Origin: Cladorhizidae sp. MBARI D1340-BT2
Taxonomy: Eukaryota; Porifera; Demospongiae; Poecilosclerida; Cladorhizidae
Direction: 5' to 3'
Assembly (NCBI GenBank): GCA_028752905.1
Contig: JAQNBH010000004.1
Span: forward strand, 30,587,751-30,651,750
Length of the DNA: 64,000 bases
Shown: positions 37,523 through 48,980 of the stretch, one piece after another
Layout of the letters: each line of letters begins with the position of its first letter
How positions within the stretch are numbered: the first letter of the stretch is position 1
Notes under the pieces: model-generated
The model's input: the letters and a program-made list of their open reading frames with translations, nothing else
What the model was told of the DNA's origin: nothing
Database searches by the model: none
Translations under genes and position numbers: made by a program

Positions 37523-39556
37523 CAGGGTTTCATCCAGAAGTTCTTGCAAGAGGGGGCATAATGGTCTGTTCAAAAATTTAGGGGGGGCAACATGCAGTGT
37601 AAGCATGTGAAGTGTGAGTGCAGGAAATTTTGAAAAAATTGATTCTCTGAGAGGCATTCTGGTGCATTCTCAGCCCAATATATTCATTCTCAGCCCAATA
37701 TTCAATGTTTTAGTCATCATAAGTACTGCATAGGTAATGATGGATAGATTCCTCCTCACCAAAATCCCATAATCAGCATGATTTTGAGCTAATTCAGCTA
37801 AGTAATGTCTCAGAAAGTCTATTTTCAGAGTTGGTGATGTATTGTGCTTACTCAGTCCAATGAGGATTATAACATTTTCAGATTGATCTGAATGACGGGC
37901 CATTTAGACTGGTGGTTTTATAGGTCATTGAAAGTGCATGGTCTGACGTGTGGCAGTTGCCATAGCAACCATACCCAACAGTGGCTGGACTATATAGATG
38001 AGTTCACCTTGTATAATATTCCCAATGAACTGAAGTACACTGCTTCCACATTGCTAATTAGCATTCTGTAACATTACACTAATACCACAAGGATACCCCA
38101 CATGACAGGTCAATTAACTGAATGGCAGGTGGTTTTTACCACAAATGTATTTTTTTATGTAGTCAAGTACATGTGTGGTCCAATTATGACTAAGTAAAAT
38201 GACATCATCTAGTTAAGCTCTAAAAATAGACTTCATAGGCTTATTTAACCCCTTCACCTTTGGATTTACACAGTATATTTAAAAAAATCATGACCATCAT
38301 GGTATACAAACATGGTATACAAAATAATAAATACCAGGTCAGGGGTGCACTAAAGTCCCTAGCAACCAAGGTTGATGGGATAGCATTGATGTTGATAAAC
38401 AGTGTGGTCGTCAATTGGTTGCTAAGCAATCGACCCCAAGCTATGAATATGGTTATCTAATCAATCTCTGGAGACATGCCAGCTTCTGTCACTGAAGGAG
38501 AGAGAGCAGCTGTTGTAGACACTGGCACAGGCTGTCCAGTATCCATCATATTGTCTGTATGTACATGTACATACAATTAAAACTTATTGCATGGGTGCAT
38601 GCACAAGCTATCCCATCTGCTACACAAGTTTTTTTTTAAAGCCACACTAAGTTACTAGAAAGCTAAATCTTTATCTATAGCCATGACAAACCTGAGTATC
38701 CTTCTTTATGATATCACTTCCTTCTTGATCATCGGAGAGAAAAACATCGTGATCAGCTGTAGCGCTACAATCAGCTGGCCGGCAAGCAGATGCAACCTCA
38801 GTAGCAAAGAATTCAACTGCTCCACAGCTAAATTTTCTCTCTCCGAGGTATGCATGGATGCCATCCCCTTCTTCATCGCTGGAAGAATCCTCATAGATGT
38901 CAAAATCGTCGTCTTGAACAAGAGGAAGGACCTTTTAAGAGACAGTCGTTCAGCCCATCGTGCGATTGCAAACGTTTAAACAAGTTTTTACCCTAGTTAC
39001 CGGGCACATACAATTACGTTATTTATAATAAATAGAGTTTAAATCATGATATAAAAGATACGGTTTGTTCTTTTACTATTGCGACGCTAGATCGCTATGC
39101 GCCAAAAGTCGCTTGTGACGGTTGGTGGGTTAAAGACCCAGGTGGAGGCAGCCTAAGCTATAATCTCCACTTCTAGATATCACAAGTGAAATGGATATTC
39201 CCTCCTCAAGCTCTCCAAAGTCAACTGACATCAAGAGCAGTAGTAGTGAAGATGAAAATGAGATCAGTCAATCTGATACTGAGTGCTTGGAGCAAAGTCC
39301 TGCAAAGAGACATTGTTCAAGTTCAACTGTTGCATGAGAAGCTCCGGAGCAAGTACCGACTACCTACAAGCAAACGAAAGTACAACAAGAAATAGGAAGA
39401 GAGCTTCACTTGGCTAACATATGATGATGACAATTTGCAAGGAGCCGTCTGTAAGGTTTGCAGAAAAAGGGGAATATCTCTTCGCCGGAGAAACCTGGAT
39501 TTCTAGGCCTTTCAATAACTGGAAGAGGGCAATTGAGAAGATGAAATGCACGAAGA
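37523..39556 (+). mobile_element. truncated second copy of element B, split by a TTAA insertion
   Basis: Begins with CAGGGTTTCATCCAG and follows the B leader, with the X-box at 37956-37969 and extra sequence near 37680-37800. It is interrupted at 38245 by an 881-bp insertion, resumes at 39134 with the transposase leader (ATG at 39190, MDIPSSS), and stops matching B at about 39556. The leader shares with B the TGA after SSSTVA, and it has a further stop after KKYNKK-equivalent sequence (AAATAG near 39395). No right terminus is present. Confidence 0.88.
38249..39129 (-). mobile_element. non-autonomous piggyBac-like element in B copy 2
   Basis: An 881-bp segment flanked by TTAA at 38245-38248 and 39130-39133. 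Element B has the uninterrupted site TTTAGAGACCC at the equivalent place, so the insertion and TTAA duplication are explicit. Ends start CCCCTTCACC and, in inverted orientation, CCCACCAACC, a weak but CCC-starting inverted repeat as in piggyBac. On the minus strand around 38930-38680 an open stretch encodes DDDFDIYEDSSSDEEGDG, an acidic segment like the N-terminus of piggyBac-derived transposases, but no catalytic domain follows. I infer an internally deleted derivative. It also holds a near X-box GTTGCTAAGCAAT at 38418. Confidence 0.75.
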
Positions 39557-40741
39557 GTGTGGGAGCAGACACTCTCACCATCCTCCTCTATGGCAAAGCA
39601 TTGAAATATGACACACAATGTGTATATCTTGTTATTACTGCTTATCACAGCCTCCCTGACTCGACTCACTTCAAGAAAGTGGCTAGCAAGGCCTCATTTA
39701 GATGAACTTGCTGAATAAACTCACTGGAACCTACTGGGGGTGGGTAGGGTGGGGGGCAGGTTCTCCACAGCTAGATATGCAAGTCCAGTTTGGCACCACA
39801 GCGTCCACACTAGAGCAGTCGATGTCATCATCAATGAGGCGGCCCTCTGTGTCATCTAAGTGACACCTCCGCCCACACCAGTGTCCATGCTCCCTGGCAC
39901 CACTCCCTCCTTAATGGGTGTGACCACCTCTGCTTGAACTTTCTCATTCCCAGTGCTGCAGAGAATTCTGCCCCACACCATTTGAGCAGCTTCTGCTCTA
40001 CAATCCATGCTGAGAAGCTACATATGGAAAATCCACTTGTACACCGAACTAGCAGGTGGTACTGTGGGGTAAATAATGGATGGGTGGCACTTGTCGCAAG
40101 GCTCCACCAGTCCAGTACCTGTTTCATCAAAAAACTAGTCCTGGCCAACATCTTATTCGTAAGTTACTGGTCATCCCAAATCAACTGCGATCTGGATAGG
40201 CAAAAACAGCATCCTACTTATGCAGAGTCAGTGTGAGTGATAGTGACACATATGTAGCTCCCAATGAGGGAAACTACCACATCATCGTTGACTGCCCTGT
40301 CCTGAAGTCACCTCATGGCAACAATGGCCTGGTTGTTCTTGATGACCTGCAACTGGTTAGAAGAGATTGATGTGCTTCTTTAATCAAATCAGTTTTCTTA
40401 TTACAGAGCACACTATGGCAATAGTATTGGTCTGATAAGTGGGCATACATTGTATTAGGGGGTATGGCTTGTGTTCAGCAGCTAATTAGGGAAAGATGGC
40501 ATCATGGATGAGATGCATGCTGGACAGAGGGTAAGGTCCAATTTCTACTGAGATGTGGAGCAGGAACTGGAAGTTTGTGAAGGTGTTTCATGGCACTCTT
40601 CCTTCTAATACTTCAGTCCAGCTTGTCAGTGAGTGTCACTGAAGGTATCTCTTTGTTTCCATCAATCATCTTCCATCCATGCTATTCATAAGATGAGAGC
40701 TGAGCAAGGGGGGACTAAACCATTTTTGTAGTAAAGTATTT
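39557..40741. other. unassigned spacer
   Basis: After B copy 2 ends, this region holds open stretches of up to about 100 codons on both strands (39934-40236 plus, 39852-40151 minus), none of which I recognise. No splice pattern or terminal repeat persuades me of a gene. GT-rich stretches occur near 39736. Confidence 0.5.
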
Positions 40742-41141
40742 AAAAAGTTATGGTTACCCATTTATAGCTCCATAGATTTTGTAAACTCCATGGCATGGAC
40801 TTGCTATATAGCTCATAAGATAGGTCTCTCTGTGTGCTCTCTTTTGATTCTAAAATATTTTTCATAGGTATAACTATAGTCAAGTTACTGGAGATACAAG
40901 TGGAGGGAACCTCGAATGCCTGAATTTGCTGCATTGCCTGATTTTGCTGCAAAATAAATATCTCAAGATTTCCAAGTGCTAGAGAGTTGAAATTAGCAAC
41001 AGTGGCTAGAGGAAGCCATACTCTATGCAATGAGCGTTTTGATTAGGCGTTAAAATGTAAGTACGTGGTCAAGCGCCAGGTTGTAAAATGAATTTCGTTA
41101 AAATTCCATAAAATTCCCTCCAATTCATTTCCCACCCACAT
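40742..41141 (+). repeat. foldback repeat family R, copy 1 (left arm and core)
   Basis: Carries the family blocks in order: TAGCTCCATAGATTTTG, AGATAGGTCTCTCTGTGTGC, TTTTCATAGGTATAACTATA, GTGGAGGGAACCTC, GTGGCTAGAGGAAGCC, then TTAGGCGTTAAAATG, GTACGTGGTCAAGCG and an AT-rich core followed by the inverted CATTTCCCACCCA. No protein is encoded. The same arm recurs at 53918, 59418 and 62655, and inverted at 41975. Confidence 0.85.
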
Positions 41142-41974
41142 CAAATATATCATGAGATAAAACCTATTTCTTACTGAGAAGTGTGATTATATATATATTT
41201 AAATGTGTTCCCATGTTCCACTCCGCATGGAGCATGTATATATGTAGGTCACTATTAACAGATACTACCAGTTTTAAGAGAAGCACAGCTATAATATGCA
41301 TACAAACAATGTGAGATAGATTATGACTGTTAAATTAGCATTACTCACTGGGCAAGTATTAGAAGTGATTGATGTCTTACCATTCATATACAGAGGAAGT
41401 TTACAGCCTTAGTACTACATGTATTTTCCTGGATACCTCATTTGGGCACTTTAAATTGCTATCGAGTTATTGCCATTGCACAAATAGCTTGGGCCAGACG
41501 AGCCTTGAGGAAGTTTCCAGAATTCTTAGAAAAAACCCTATAATCAGCCCTGCTTGAAGCACTTTTGTCTCTCATTCAAGATGCAACCTTAACCTCTGTC
41601 CAACATGCATCTCATCCATGGGTGCATCTTTCCCTAGTTAGCTGAGGCCAAGAAGGCAGAGGGAGCAAGCTGCACTACTCTCCTGATTCCAAGACCCCCA
41701 ACAGGAGAGAGAAAACATGGAGAATTTGAGGGTGTAGCATCTTAGGAAATGAATTATGCAGCAAGATTAACGCATCCTGAGCAGAAACAAATCTGAGCCT
41801 GTCTCCCATGACTTCTAAGGCACTGAGTTTGTTGCTGAGAACAGCTAAGAAGGAATCCAAGTTACCCAGGAGACAGGTATCAGAGAGATCAACCACTGGG
41901 AGAGAGCACAAGATGGTTCCGCTCAAAACTGGCAAATGATCTCAGACTTGAGGTTGTTCGTAATTAACCCATCT
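41142..41974. other. spacer between two oppositely oriented R copies
   Basis: Lies between a forward and an inverted R arm, so 40742-42378 could fold into one long hairpin or be one composite element. An 86-codon minus-strand open stretch at 41675-41935 is not recognisable. AT-rich around 41150-41360. Confidence 0.5.
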
Positions 41975-42378
41975 CCTCAGTTTGTTTAATGAGATCAATA
42001 ATTTCATTAATAATCCATAAAACTCATTTTCCACCCACGCGCTTGACCGCGCACTTACGTTTTAGCCTAATGAAAACACTGATTAAATAGAGTATATAGG
42101 GCTTCCTATAGTCACTGGTACTAATTTAAACTCTTTAGCACTTTGCAATCTGGAGATATTTGTGTGGAGTTTCAGGCATTCAGGTTTTGAGGTCCCTCCA
42201 CTTTAGGTCTAGTACCTTGGCTATAGTTATACCTATGAAGTTATACCTATGAAAAATATTTTAGTATCAAAAGAGAGCACACAGAGAGACCTATCTTTTA
42301 AGCTATATATCAAGTCCATACCATGATGTTTGCAGAATCTATGGAGCTCTAAAGTGGTAACCATAAGTTTTTAAAAAA
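41975..42378 (-). repeat. foldback repeat family R, copy 2 (inverted)
   Basis: Reverse complement of the R arm: core CATTTTCCACCCACGCGCTT, then TAGCCTAATGAAAAC, GGGCTTCCTATAGTCACTGG, CCTCCACTTTAGG, AAAGAGAGCACACAGAGAG, and CTATGGAGCTCTAAAG. A short internal duplication, CTATGAAGTTATACCTATGAA, is visible near 42235. Confidence 0.85.
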
Positions 42379-43005
42379 AAAAATTTTAATGCCATTGTCC
42401 ACCCCCTTAACTGGCTTCTCAGTTTATCGGTCACATTACCTCAAGCCCACTACTGCACATTGTAGTTTACTAAGTTGCCAGACTTTGCAGCTATCAGCTA
42501 ATATTCAAGTCATTAGCAGTAAATCACACAACAGTTGTCTGTTGTATGCTGCATCTACAAGCTTCTTTTCAAAAAAAAAAAGATCAGGACCTTGCCTAAC
42601 CATCCTTCTCTGTGTATCCTCATTTAGGCAGACATGCAAGTTAAAGCAACTGCCACTACACTCCTTTCCTGAACATAACCATGTTAATTCTACATGTAAC
42701 AACTGCTTCACATGTCTAGAAATTTCACTTATCCTACCACCCATAGAGTTTGGATATGCAGGGTCTACTCTACATCACACAGCTGAAAGTTTTGTTCAAT
42801 GCTGTGAAACACGCAACACTCCAGCATACTAATAGATAGTGTTAGCTAGGTATTGGAGAAGTAGCCATAAGCTAAGCTAAGGTGCTATAACTAACTGGCT
42901 AGTTAACCCAACTTTGTCTTTAAGGGAATACTTTGGAAAAGGGTCTACACATGTATAGGTCCATCTGCTACCATTTACCTAGCTAACATGTTATTTCATG
43001 CTTAC
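42379..43005. other. spacer or intron beside the Death-domain exon
   Basis: Contains a 147-codon plus-strand open stretch (42389-42832) rich in Ser, Leu and Cys. It has no similarity I recognise and begins inside the end of an R repeat, so I do not call it a gene. The part next to 43005 would be an intron if the exon at 43006-43257 is real. Confidence 0.5.
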
Positions 43006-43257
43006 CAAGGTCACGAATCTTTCCTGCATCATCATGACAACCAATTCCCTCCAGAGCTACAGCCAATGCCTCAAAAGTTGCATTTGCAGCTTCTCTTCGT
43101 TGCCAATCTCCCAAGAACATTATTATTTTTGTTGTGTCGGATACATACTCATACCTATTGGGATTAAGACCCAAACAACGAGTAAATGCTTTCCATTCTG
43201 AAATACAGCCAGCAATAGCATAATAATGTTTCATCTCAATAAGACAGCTGGATGGTC
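43006..43257 (-). CDS. Death-domain exon of an unidentified host gene
   Basis: An 84-codon internal exon on the minus strand. It is preceded by an acceptor (TGTGCAG, 43258 and above) and followed by a donor (GTAAGC, at 43005 and below), and is open throughout. The peptide has the Death-fold pattern: an SEWKAFTRCLGL segment (Trp in helix 1-2, then the LGL turn), FLGDWQRR (the conserved Trp of helix 4-5), ATFEALAVALEGIG (the classic aT-x-x-L-x-x-aL) and DDAGKIRDL at the end. Death domains mediate homotypic assembly in apoptosis and immune signalling, in the cytoplasm. No other exon of the gene could be identified nearby, so the partner domains are unknown. It is the best candidate for host coding sequence here, though it could belong to a duplicated gene fragment. 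Confidence 0.72.
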
Positions 43258-45020
43258 CTGCACATCACACAAAACCAAAAGAAAAGATTAAAACATGAAG
43301 AGCCACAAGGAGGAGAAGTGAGAGCAGAAGTTTTGGTAATTATACTGTGTTAATATAATAGGCCAGCCACTTTCACATGTGAGAAATAGGAGTAAATTCT
43401 TAATGCATCATGTAACCACATTAGGTAAAGGGTCACATGCTTTTATTCTATATTGTATTTCCCCCTCATGATGAATCGGACACGGAGCATTGGACCGGTA
43501 GAGGCACATACATTAAGATGCTCTTTAATGCAGGTTTTCCTATAGTCCTGTGAATGTACTCATTGCACTCATGCTAATATGGTTCATCAGTTTCTCTAGT
43601 GTAAGAATTAAAGGAGTTATTTGATGCCTCGATTAAACCTACATATTATCAGATGGATTATTGGAGAAGAGCAATACAATTGAAGTAGTTTTGATTGTTG
43701 ATAAAGTTAACACAACTATTATTACAGTTTGATGTCACTACAAAAATGACTGGGAAGTCTTTATGGCTGTACATTGCACACAACAGCTTAAAAAAGTCAT
43801 TTCCCTCTTAAAATCTAGCAAGACAAACTGTCTAATGGTCTGGGGTTATATCTGGACCAAAGAAACAGCTGCATATGCAGATATTCTCTGTCAAGAGAGT
43901 CATCAAAGTTCATCTACACCACTGAGCCACTGTGCTCACCAAACAATCCTGAAAGGTCTTAAGGATTTAACCAAAAGTCTGGTAACTTTTTGGATGACTT
44001 TTTCATATGTTTTTTGGTCATTATTTTGGGGGGTCAAGGGCACATAATCCATTCCCAAGCAAGGGATAATATTTAATATTTTTACAACTTAGATATCTCT
44101 GTATACTGTCAAAACAATTAGGTTGGGTGATTAGCTTTGAAATAGTGGAGAGAGAAACCATAAACTCTGGTGCTTAAACCTCACAAAAAATTGTTAAGGA
44201 TCTCACTGTAAGGATCTCACTGTATTACGAATATCATTGTTAGGCATCATTAGGTATCTCACTGTGAAGCGGTGGATTCAATCTCATTGAAAAAGCATTG
44301 GTTATGTGTATTACCTTCACTGTCAAGGGATTCACAAAATATTGAGTCGTGAATTTTTCATGACCACACCTTTTGTAATTAATAGTTTTATGACGAGTTC
44401 CTTGCTGCTCATTTGCAGACCACTTCTGCCTACCCCTTTTTCGAGTATTCAAGTAGTACAGATAACTCCTCCTCCATGACCTATGCCTTCCCCCAATGCA
44501 CCCAACAATTGTCTATTGTGAAGGATGCCAACAGCAAGCCTGTCGCAAAAATGGATCTAATCTTTGGTTAACCCTGTCACTGGCATAAGCGGCATATGAC
44601 ACGGGGAACAATGGTCGCTGCTAATGAAGTCATAAAATTCAACTGTTCACGTAGAAAAACTAAAAAAATACTCGAGCATGATCAGAGCATTGACTTATCA
44701 CTGTTTGAAGTATAAGCAATGAACAACTTCAGTTACTATGGTAAACATGGCATCAAATTTCACTTCCGGTTTCTTGAAAAGAAATGGCTTCATCCTGAAA
44801 TGTAGTATACTAGACATATGTGAAATGGCTCTACTAATTAAATTATAGGGCATATTATTTAAGTGCAAATAAACTCTCCCACCAAAAAAAAACATAGCAT
44901 GTGCTACATGTATACATATATCAAGTAAGAACACTGGAATACAACTCATTTATAATCAAGCATTGAGTTCCTTTACGTTTTCTTCTGTTGACCGGTTATG
45001 ATGGAACGGAATTACGGAGA
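43258..45020. other. intergenic or intronic, no gene seen
   Basis: AT-rich DNA with short open stretches (43763-44047 plus, 44240-44452 and 44698-44949 minus), none recognisable. A small repeat of AAGGATCTCACTGT occurs near 44197-44222, with a diverged copy at 44252. It may contain introns of the Death-domain gene. Confidence 0.5.
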
Positions 45021-45466
45021 GAGTACACAGTAGGTATCTGCTTACTCTAACATCCAGGTGGTGCTAAACATCCACTGTGCTAGACAACCAGAGCACACAG
45101 TAGCTACATGTATCTGCTTACTCTAATATCCAGGTGGTGCTAAACATCCACTGTGCTAGACAACCAGAGCACACAGTAGCTATCTGCTTACTCTAACATC
45201 CAGGTGGTGCTAAACATCCACTGTGCTAGACAACCAGAGCATACAGTAGCTATCTTCTTACTCTAACATCCAGTTGGTGCTAAACATCCACTGTGCTAGA
45301 CAACCAGAGCACACAGTAGCTATCTGCTTACTCTAACATCCAGGTGGTGCTAAACATCCACTGTGCTAGACAACCAGAGCACACAGTAGCTATCTGCTTA
45401 CTCTAACATCCAGGTGGTGCTAAACATCCACTGTACTAGACAACCAGAGCACACAGTAGCTATCTG
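45021..45466. repeat. 70-bp tandem repeat, about 6.3 copies
   Basis: Copies begin at about 45022, 45092, 45168, 45238, 45308, 45378 and 45448 (last one partial), each with CACAGTAGCTATCTGC, CATCCAGGTGGTGC and CCACTGTGCTAGACAACC. The second copy has a 6-bp insertion, ACATGT. The right end abuts the Harbinger target site. Confidence 0.95.
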
Positions 45467-45613
45467 GTAAGGCTGATTCACCACACAACCCAACGCTGGG
45501 CCAAGCGGAGCGTTGCGTTGCATTACGTTGCATTGCGTTTGCCTGTTCACAACTTAAATGATGCAACGTTCCGCTCGGCCAGTGTCGTGTGCCAATTGAC
45601 CATTGACCTATTC

Positions 45614-45863
45614 ATTTCGAACGGCGCTCAAGAAAAGGGATAGCAATGACAGCATCAGTGAAGAAGAGTTTGATTTAATCTTGCTATTGGCTAGGAGACG
45701 AAGAAAGCGGAAGAGAAGGATGTGGGTACGCTCTATATTCGCTCGCTGTACCCAGCATGGAGATTAGAATAATCTCCTACAAGAGATGAGGCTGTCTGAC
45801 CCAGCGAGTTATTTCAGATATTTGAGGATGTCTAGGGAAAGGTTTGACTCTCTTTTAGCTGAG
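45614..45863 (+). pseudogene. HARBI1-like transposase, N-terminal exon remnant
   Basis: Reads SISEEEFDLILLLARRRRK, then a Trp-containing WVRSIFARC segment, then LLQEMRLSDPASYFRYLRMS and RERFDSLLAE. This is the N-terminal pattern of Harbinger nucleases (basic patch, WVR, then RMS-x-x-x-F-x-x-LL). A stop falls after ARCTQHGD. It ends at a possible donor, GAG|GTATGC, at 45864. The DDE core does not follow. Confidence 0.72.
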
Positions 45864-46267
45864 GTATGCTTTGTATTGGCCATATAAATAATAAAAGTTA
45901 CATAATTATATATACAGTATATAGGTCAGTCCATACCTGACCCATCAGCGTCATGACAGCTCTGTCAGAGCTGATATCTCCCCAGGTGAAAGGTTGGCAC
46001 TCGCTCTGAGATTTCTTGCTACAGGCAACTCACAAGTATAGTGCTAAAAAAATTAATTTGTTATATCTGTCTGTCATGAAATATCCTCTATAATTTTGCA
46101 GACCCCACTGTCCTTCAACTTTCGTATGGGACGATAAACAGTTTGTACCATCGACAAGGAGCCATATACTGGAATGGAGTCCCTATCATGTGCTGGAAGC
46201 AGCAGAGTTTTTTTCCCCTTTTGTACCTTGTTCATTATATAAAGTCCAATTGACCTTGACATATTCA

Positions 46268-46339
46268 AAATCCGCTGCTTTCACGAGAGATGCGTTCAGG
46301 GACTACTTCTCAAGCAGAGCTGGAGAAGTTCCCTGGCAA
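46268..46339 (+). pseudogene. HARBI1-like transposase, C-terminal remnant
   Basis: A short open segment encodes TRDAFRDYF, then about eight residues, then VPWQ. This matches the end of Harbinger nucleases, where a (R/K)DAF-KDYF motif precedes a Trp-Gln. It is on the same strand and downstream of the N-terminal remnant, so the catalytic middle was deleted from the element. Confidence 0.65.
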
Positions 46340-46970
46340 TACAACTATGTTTTGGCGTACATAAACACACAATGCTTGCTAATAATAAATTATCTAGTAA
46401 ATATTTTCAACATATCAGTACACAAAATTGTGTTAAATATTCGTGATAATTTGTAGGTGGTGGGGAATAGGGTTCTTGGGGAATTAAATGTTCACAAATG
46501 ATGTCCTGTAAAAATGATGACAGAAAACAGTGGTCAGCATGAAATAACCATGGACCTGCATCACACTCTTGGGCCTCTTCTTCTTCAGTTCCCTTACATA
46601 CCCATCCCTCAGTGTCTTCCCCTTTTTGCAACAGTGTTCTGAAGTTGCTCCTTCTCCAAACTATCATATCAATATGTGGACAATTGTCGTCATCAATAGA
46701 AACTAGTTGTAGCTAGGCCATTCTTTCCAGAGCTAGTTATAGCTAGGCCATTCTTTATATAGCCAGTTATAGCTAGACCATTCTTACCTGACTTGCCACT
46801 GACTTCCAGTCACGTGCCACAAACGGGAAGCTCTTAACAGCAACTTTTCTTCATCAATAGACACCTTCGATACTGGCTAAACTGCAGGTCAGCAGCACAT
46901 GATAAGATTATAGCATTCTGATTGGTCCGACGCTGCATTTCAGACGCTGGATTAGAACTTTTTTCTAATC
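46340..46970 (-). pseudogene. possible second Harbinger gene remnant (uncertain)
   Basis: The minus strand has an open stretch (46407-46667) and, near 46870-46790, the segment VSIDEEKLLL and, in another frame, FPFVARDWKSVASQ. These faintly recall MADF/Myb-like partner proteins carried by Harbinger elements in divergent orientation. The reading is broken and similarity is by eye only. Three copies of a 30-bp repeat (AGCTAGGCCATTCTTT) at 46711-46788 lie within it. Confidence 0.3.
46711..46788. repeat. 30-bp tandem repeat, about 2.6 copies
   Basis: AGCTAGGCCATTCTTT recurs at 46711, 46741 and, as AGCTAGACCATTCTT, at 46771. It lies inside the Harbinger element. Confidence 0.85.
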
Positions 46971-47092
46971 GAGAATACACCTACGTTGCGTTGCGCTCCG
47001 TTGCATTTGAGGTTCACAACACATCGCAATGTCACGCTCGGACGCAACGCAACGCTCCGCTCGGCCAGCGTTGTGTTGTGAACCAGCTTTAA

Positions 47093-48980
47093 CATGTAGC
47101 TATGAGCAAGTAATATAATGAAATAATAGTTCCGACAATATTTGTCAACCATTCTTATTTATCTGACTCCAATCAGTTATAGACACTGGAAACTCATTAA
47201 GGGTGTGGTTACATTCAAACCATCTATTAGAGGCTCTGTTGCTGGTAATTAAACTCCCAATAGCTTTCTCAATTCTCCTCATTCATCTTACTCAGACGAG
47301 TCTAAATAACGGAATTTTCCCTGCTCATCAGGGCCATAGTCGAGCAATTTCTCCCAACTAATCTGCTGGTTTTATGATGGTTGAGGTTCCTGGACTAAAG
47401 GTGGGCCTACCTGTAACCTGTTTGCTTATAAGTTGATATGTGAGCCTACTTTACGTACTATGGAGGTACAAACCTATATGCTATTTGGTCCAACAAAATT
47501 TTTATAGAGGTGTGTGGGACTTGTTTGTACTTGAGACAAATTTATATATAAGCTAATCAAACCCCATACTTGTCTCTAATGTGGTAGGCATTTACAGGTG
47601 TAATGTACAACAGGGTCTTGTCCGTCTTCTGTGTCTGGAGTTCTATGGAGCACACAGCACACTACCTATCATTAGTACAGTTGTATTTCCACATCACGCG
47701 TCTTAGGAGGTTTGAGCAGCTTAGTTTCCTCCACTTCCCTGATAGCGCTCAGCAGCACCATGTTGGTCACCTTCAGCACAGTCCCATCTTCAAGCTGAAG
47801 AAACTCCTAGAATTAGTTCTAGTGAAGTTTGAACCCGAATATGTACATGTATAATATGCAATGTATAAATGTTGAGCCATAATTTGGATATTTATAATGA
47901 TATTTTATGTGACTAGTTGCTAAGCAACATGAATTCATCCTAATACTCGTCCAGTTCGACCATAATCATTACCAACTGTTGTTTAACAATAGTTAATGGC
48001 TAGGTGCTATGCCATATTAGTGCCAAAAGCCATACTCCTTATAACATAAATGGCTATATAGTTTGTTGCTAAGCAACCAAAACATTTCTTCAATGCATCA
48101 GCTGTTGGCAAACTGTTCCACATCAATATTTGACCAACTAAAGTTAGATAGGGGGAAACATTTTTACTTCCCATTTCTTACTTCCCATTTCATATAATGA
48201 TTTCCAAAGCCATGTGGTTTGTTATTAAGCCTAAAGTCATCAGCTATCAGCTGTTACATGGTTGCTAGGTACTTGTCTTCATCACTCTTCCTACATCAAC
48301 TACATAAAAAATAATGTGCAAATCATTCATAAATTTAAAAAAATCATATGTAAGGGCAATTCCGGGAAAATGTCAACCAAGGGGTCAAATTTCAAAATGG
48401 GTTTTGAGTATGATCTTATACACCATTTTGAAACTAAATAAATAAAGTTATTCTGCAATGTTTAACCCAATATGACAAATGGATAACGAGATATGCTCGT
48501 TTTTATTTAATTGCCTAGTAACAATAATTGCCTAGTAACAAAAGCTTTGTTCTGTCTTAGATCAGACACCTCCTACAGTTGGAAATTGAGTTTTGCTCCA
48601 AATTAAGTGTATTTGGATCATTTTTATATTTGGATCATTTTTATCATTTTTAAGTAGATTCAATGGCAAAAAATTGGTTACACCCACTAATTAATATTTT
48701 ACAGTTTGTAGTTTCAGAATATAATTGATGCTGTACGTCCATCACAAATATGTGCATCTTTATTAATTATTTCAGTGATATTAAAGTATTAACTACATAT
48801 TCTGTTAGTTTTCTAATAGGCATAACTTCCACCCTTAATGGAAAGGCCACACACCCATGACTTACAGAAAAACCAGTGACGTACGTACAAGGTTCTTGTA
48901 CGTCCATCACATCCGTCCGTCACAGCTTAACAAATTCCCATCTAGACATTGTTAAAATATGTAGAATTTGTTATTGTACA
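47093..48980. other. AT-rich intergenic region with X-box-like motifs
   Basis: No supported gene; the open stretch 47603-47854 is unrecognised. GTTGCTAAGCAAC, matching the RFX X-box pattern, occurs at 47916-47928 and 48065-48077, with a weaker relative near 48262. Short direct duplications are visible at 48515-48541 (TTGCCTAGTAACAA) and about 48612-48640 (TTTGGATCATTTTTAT). Confidence 0.55.

Larger units (their letters stand above)
45471..47089 (+). mobile_element. PIF/Harbinger element, internally deleted
   Basis: Flanked by TAA at 45468-45470 and 47090-47092, the 3-bp target typical of PIF/Harbinger. Long imperfect inverted repeats are about 45-50 bp each: left GGCTGATTCACCACACAACC, GAGCGTTGCGTTGC; right, read inverted, AGCTGGTTCACAACACAACG, GAGCGTTGCGTTGC. 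The 1619-bp body keeps only the first and last pieces of a HARBI1-like nuclease gene and possible traces of a second gene. It inserted immediately beside the 70-bp tandem array. Confidence 0.87.

Noticed and set aside
39852..40236. Overlapping ~100-codon open frames on both strands
   Set aside because: Neither matches a family I know, and the two overlap on opposite strands; likely chance.
42389..42832. 147-codon plus-strand open frame
   Set aside because: It starts at the edge of a foldback repeat, has no recognisable domain or splice context, and lies antisense to the direction of the nearby Death-domain exon.
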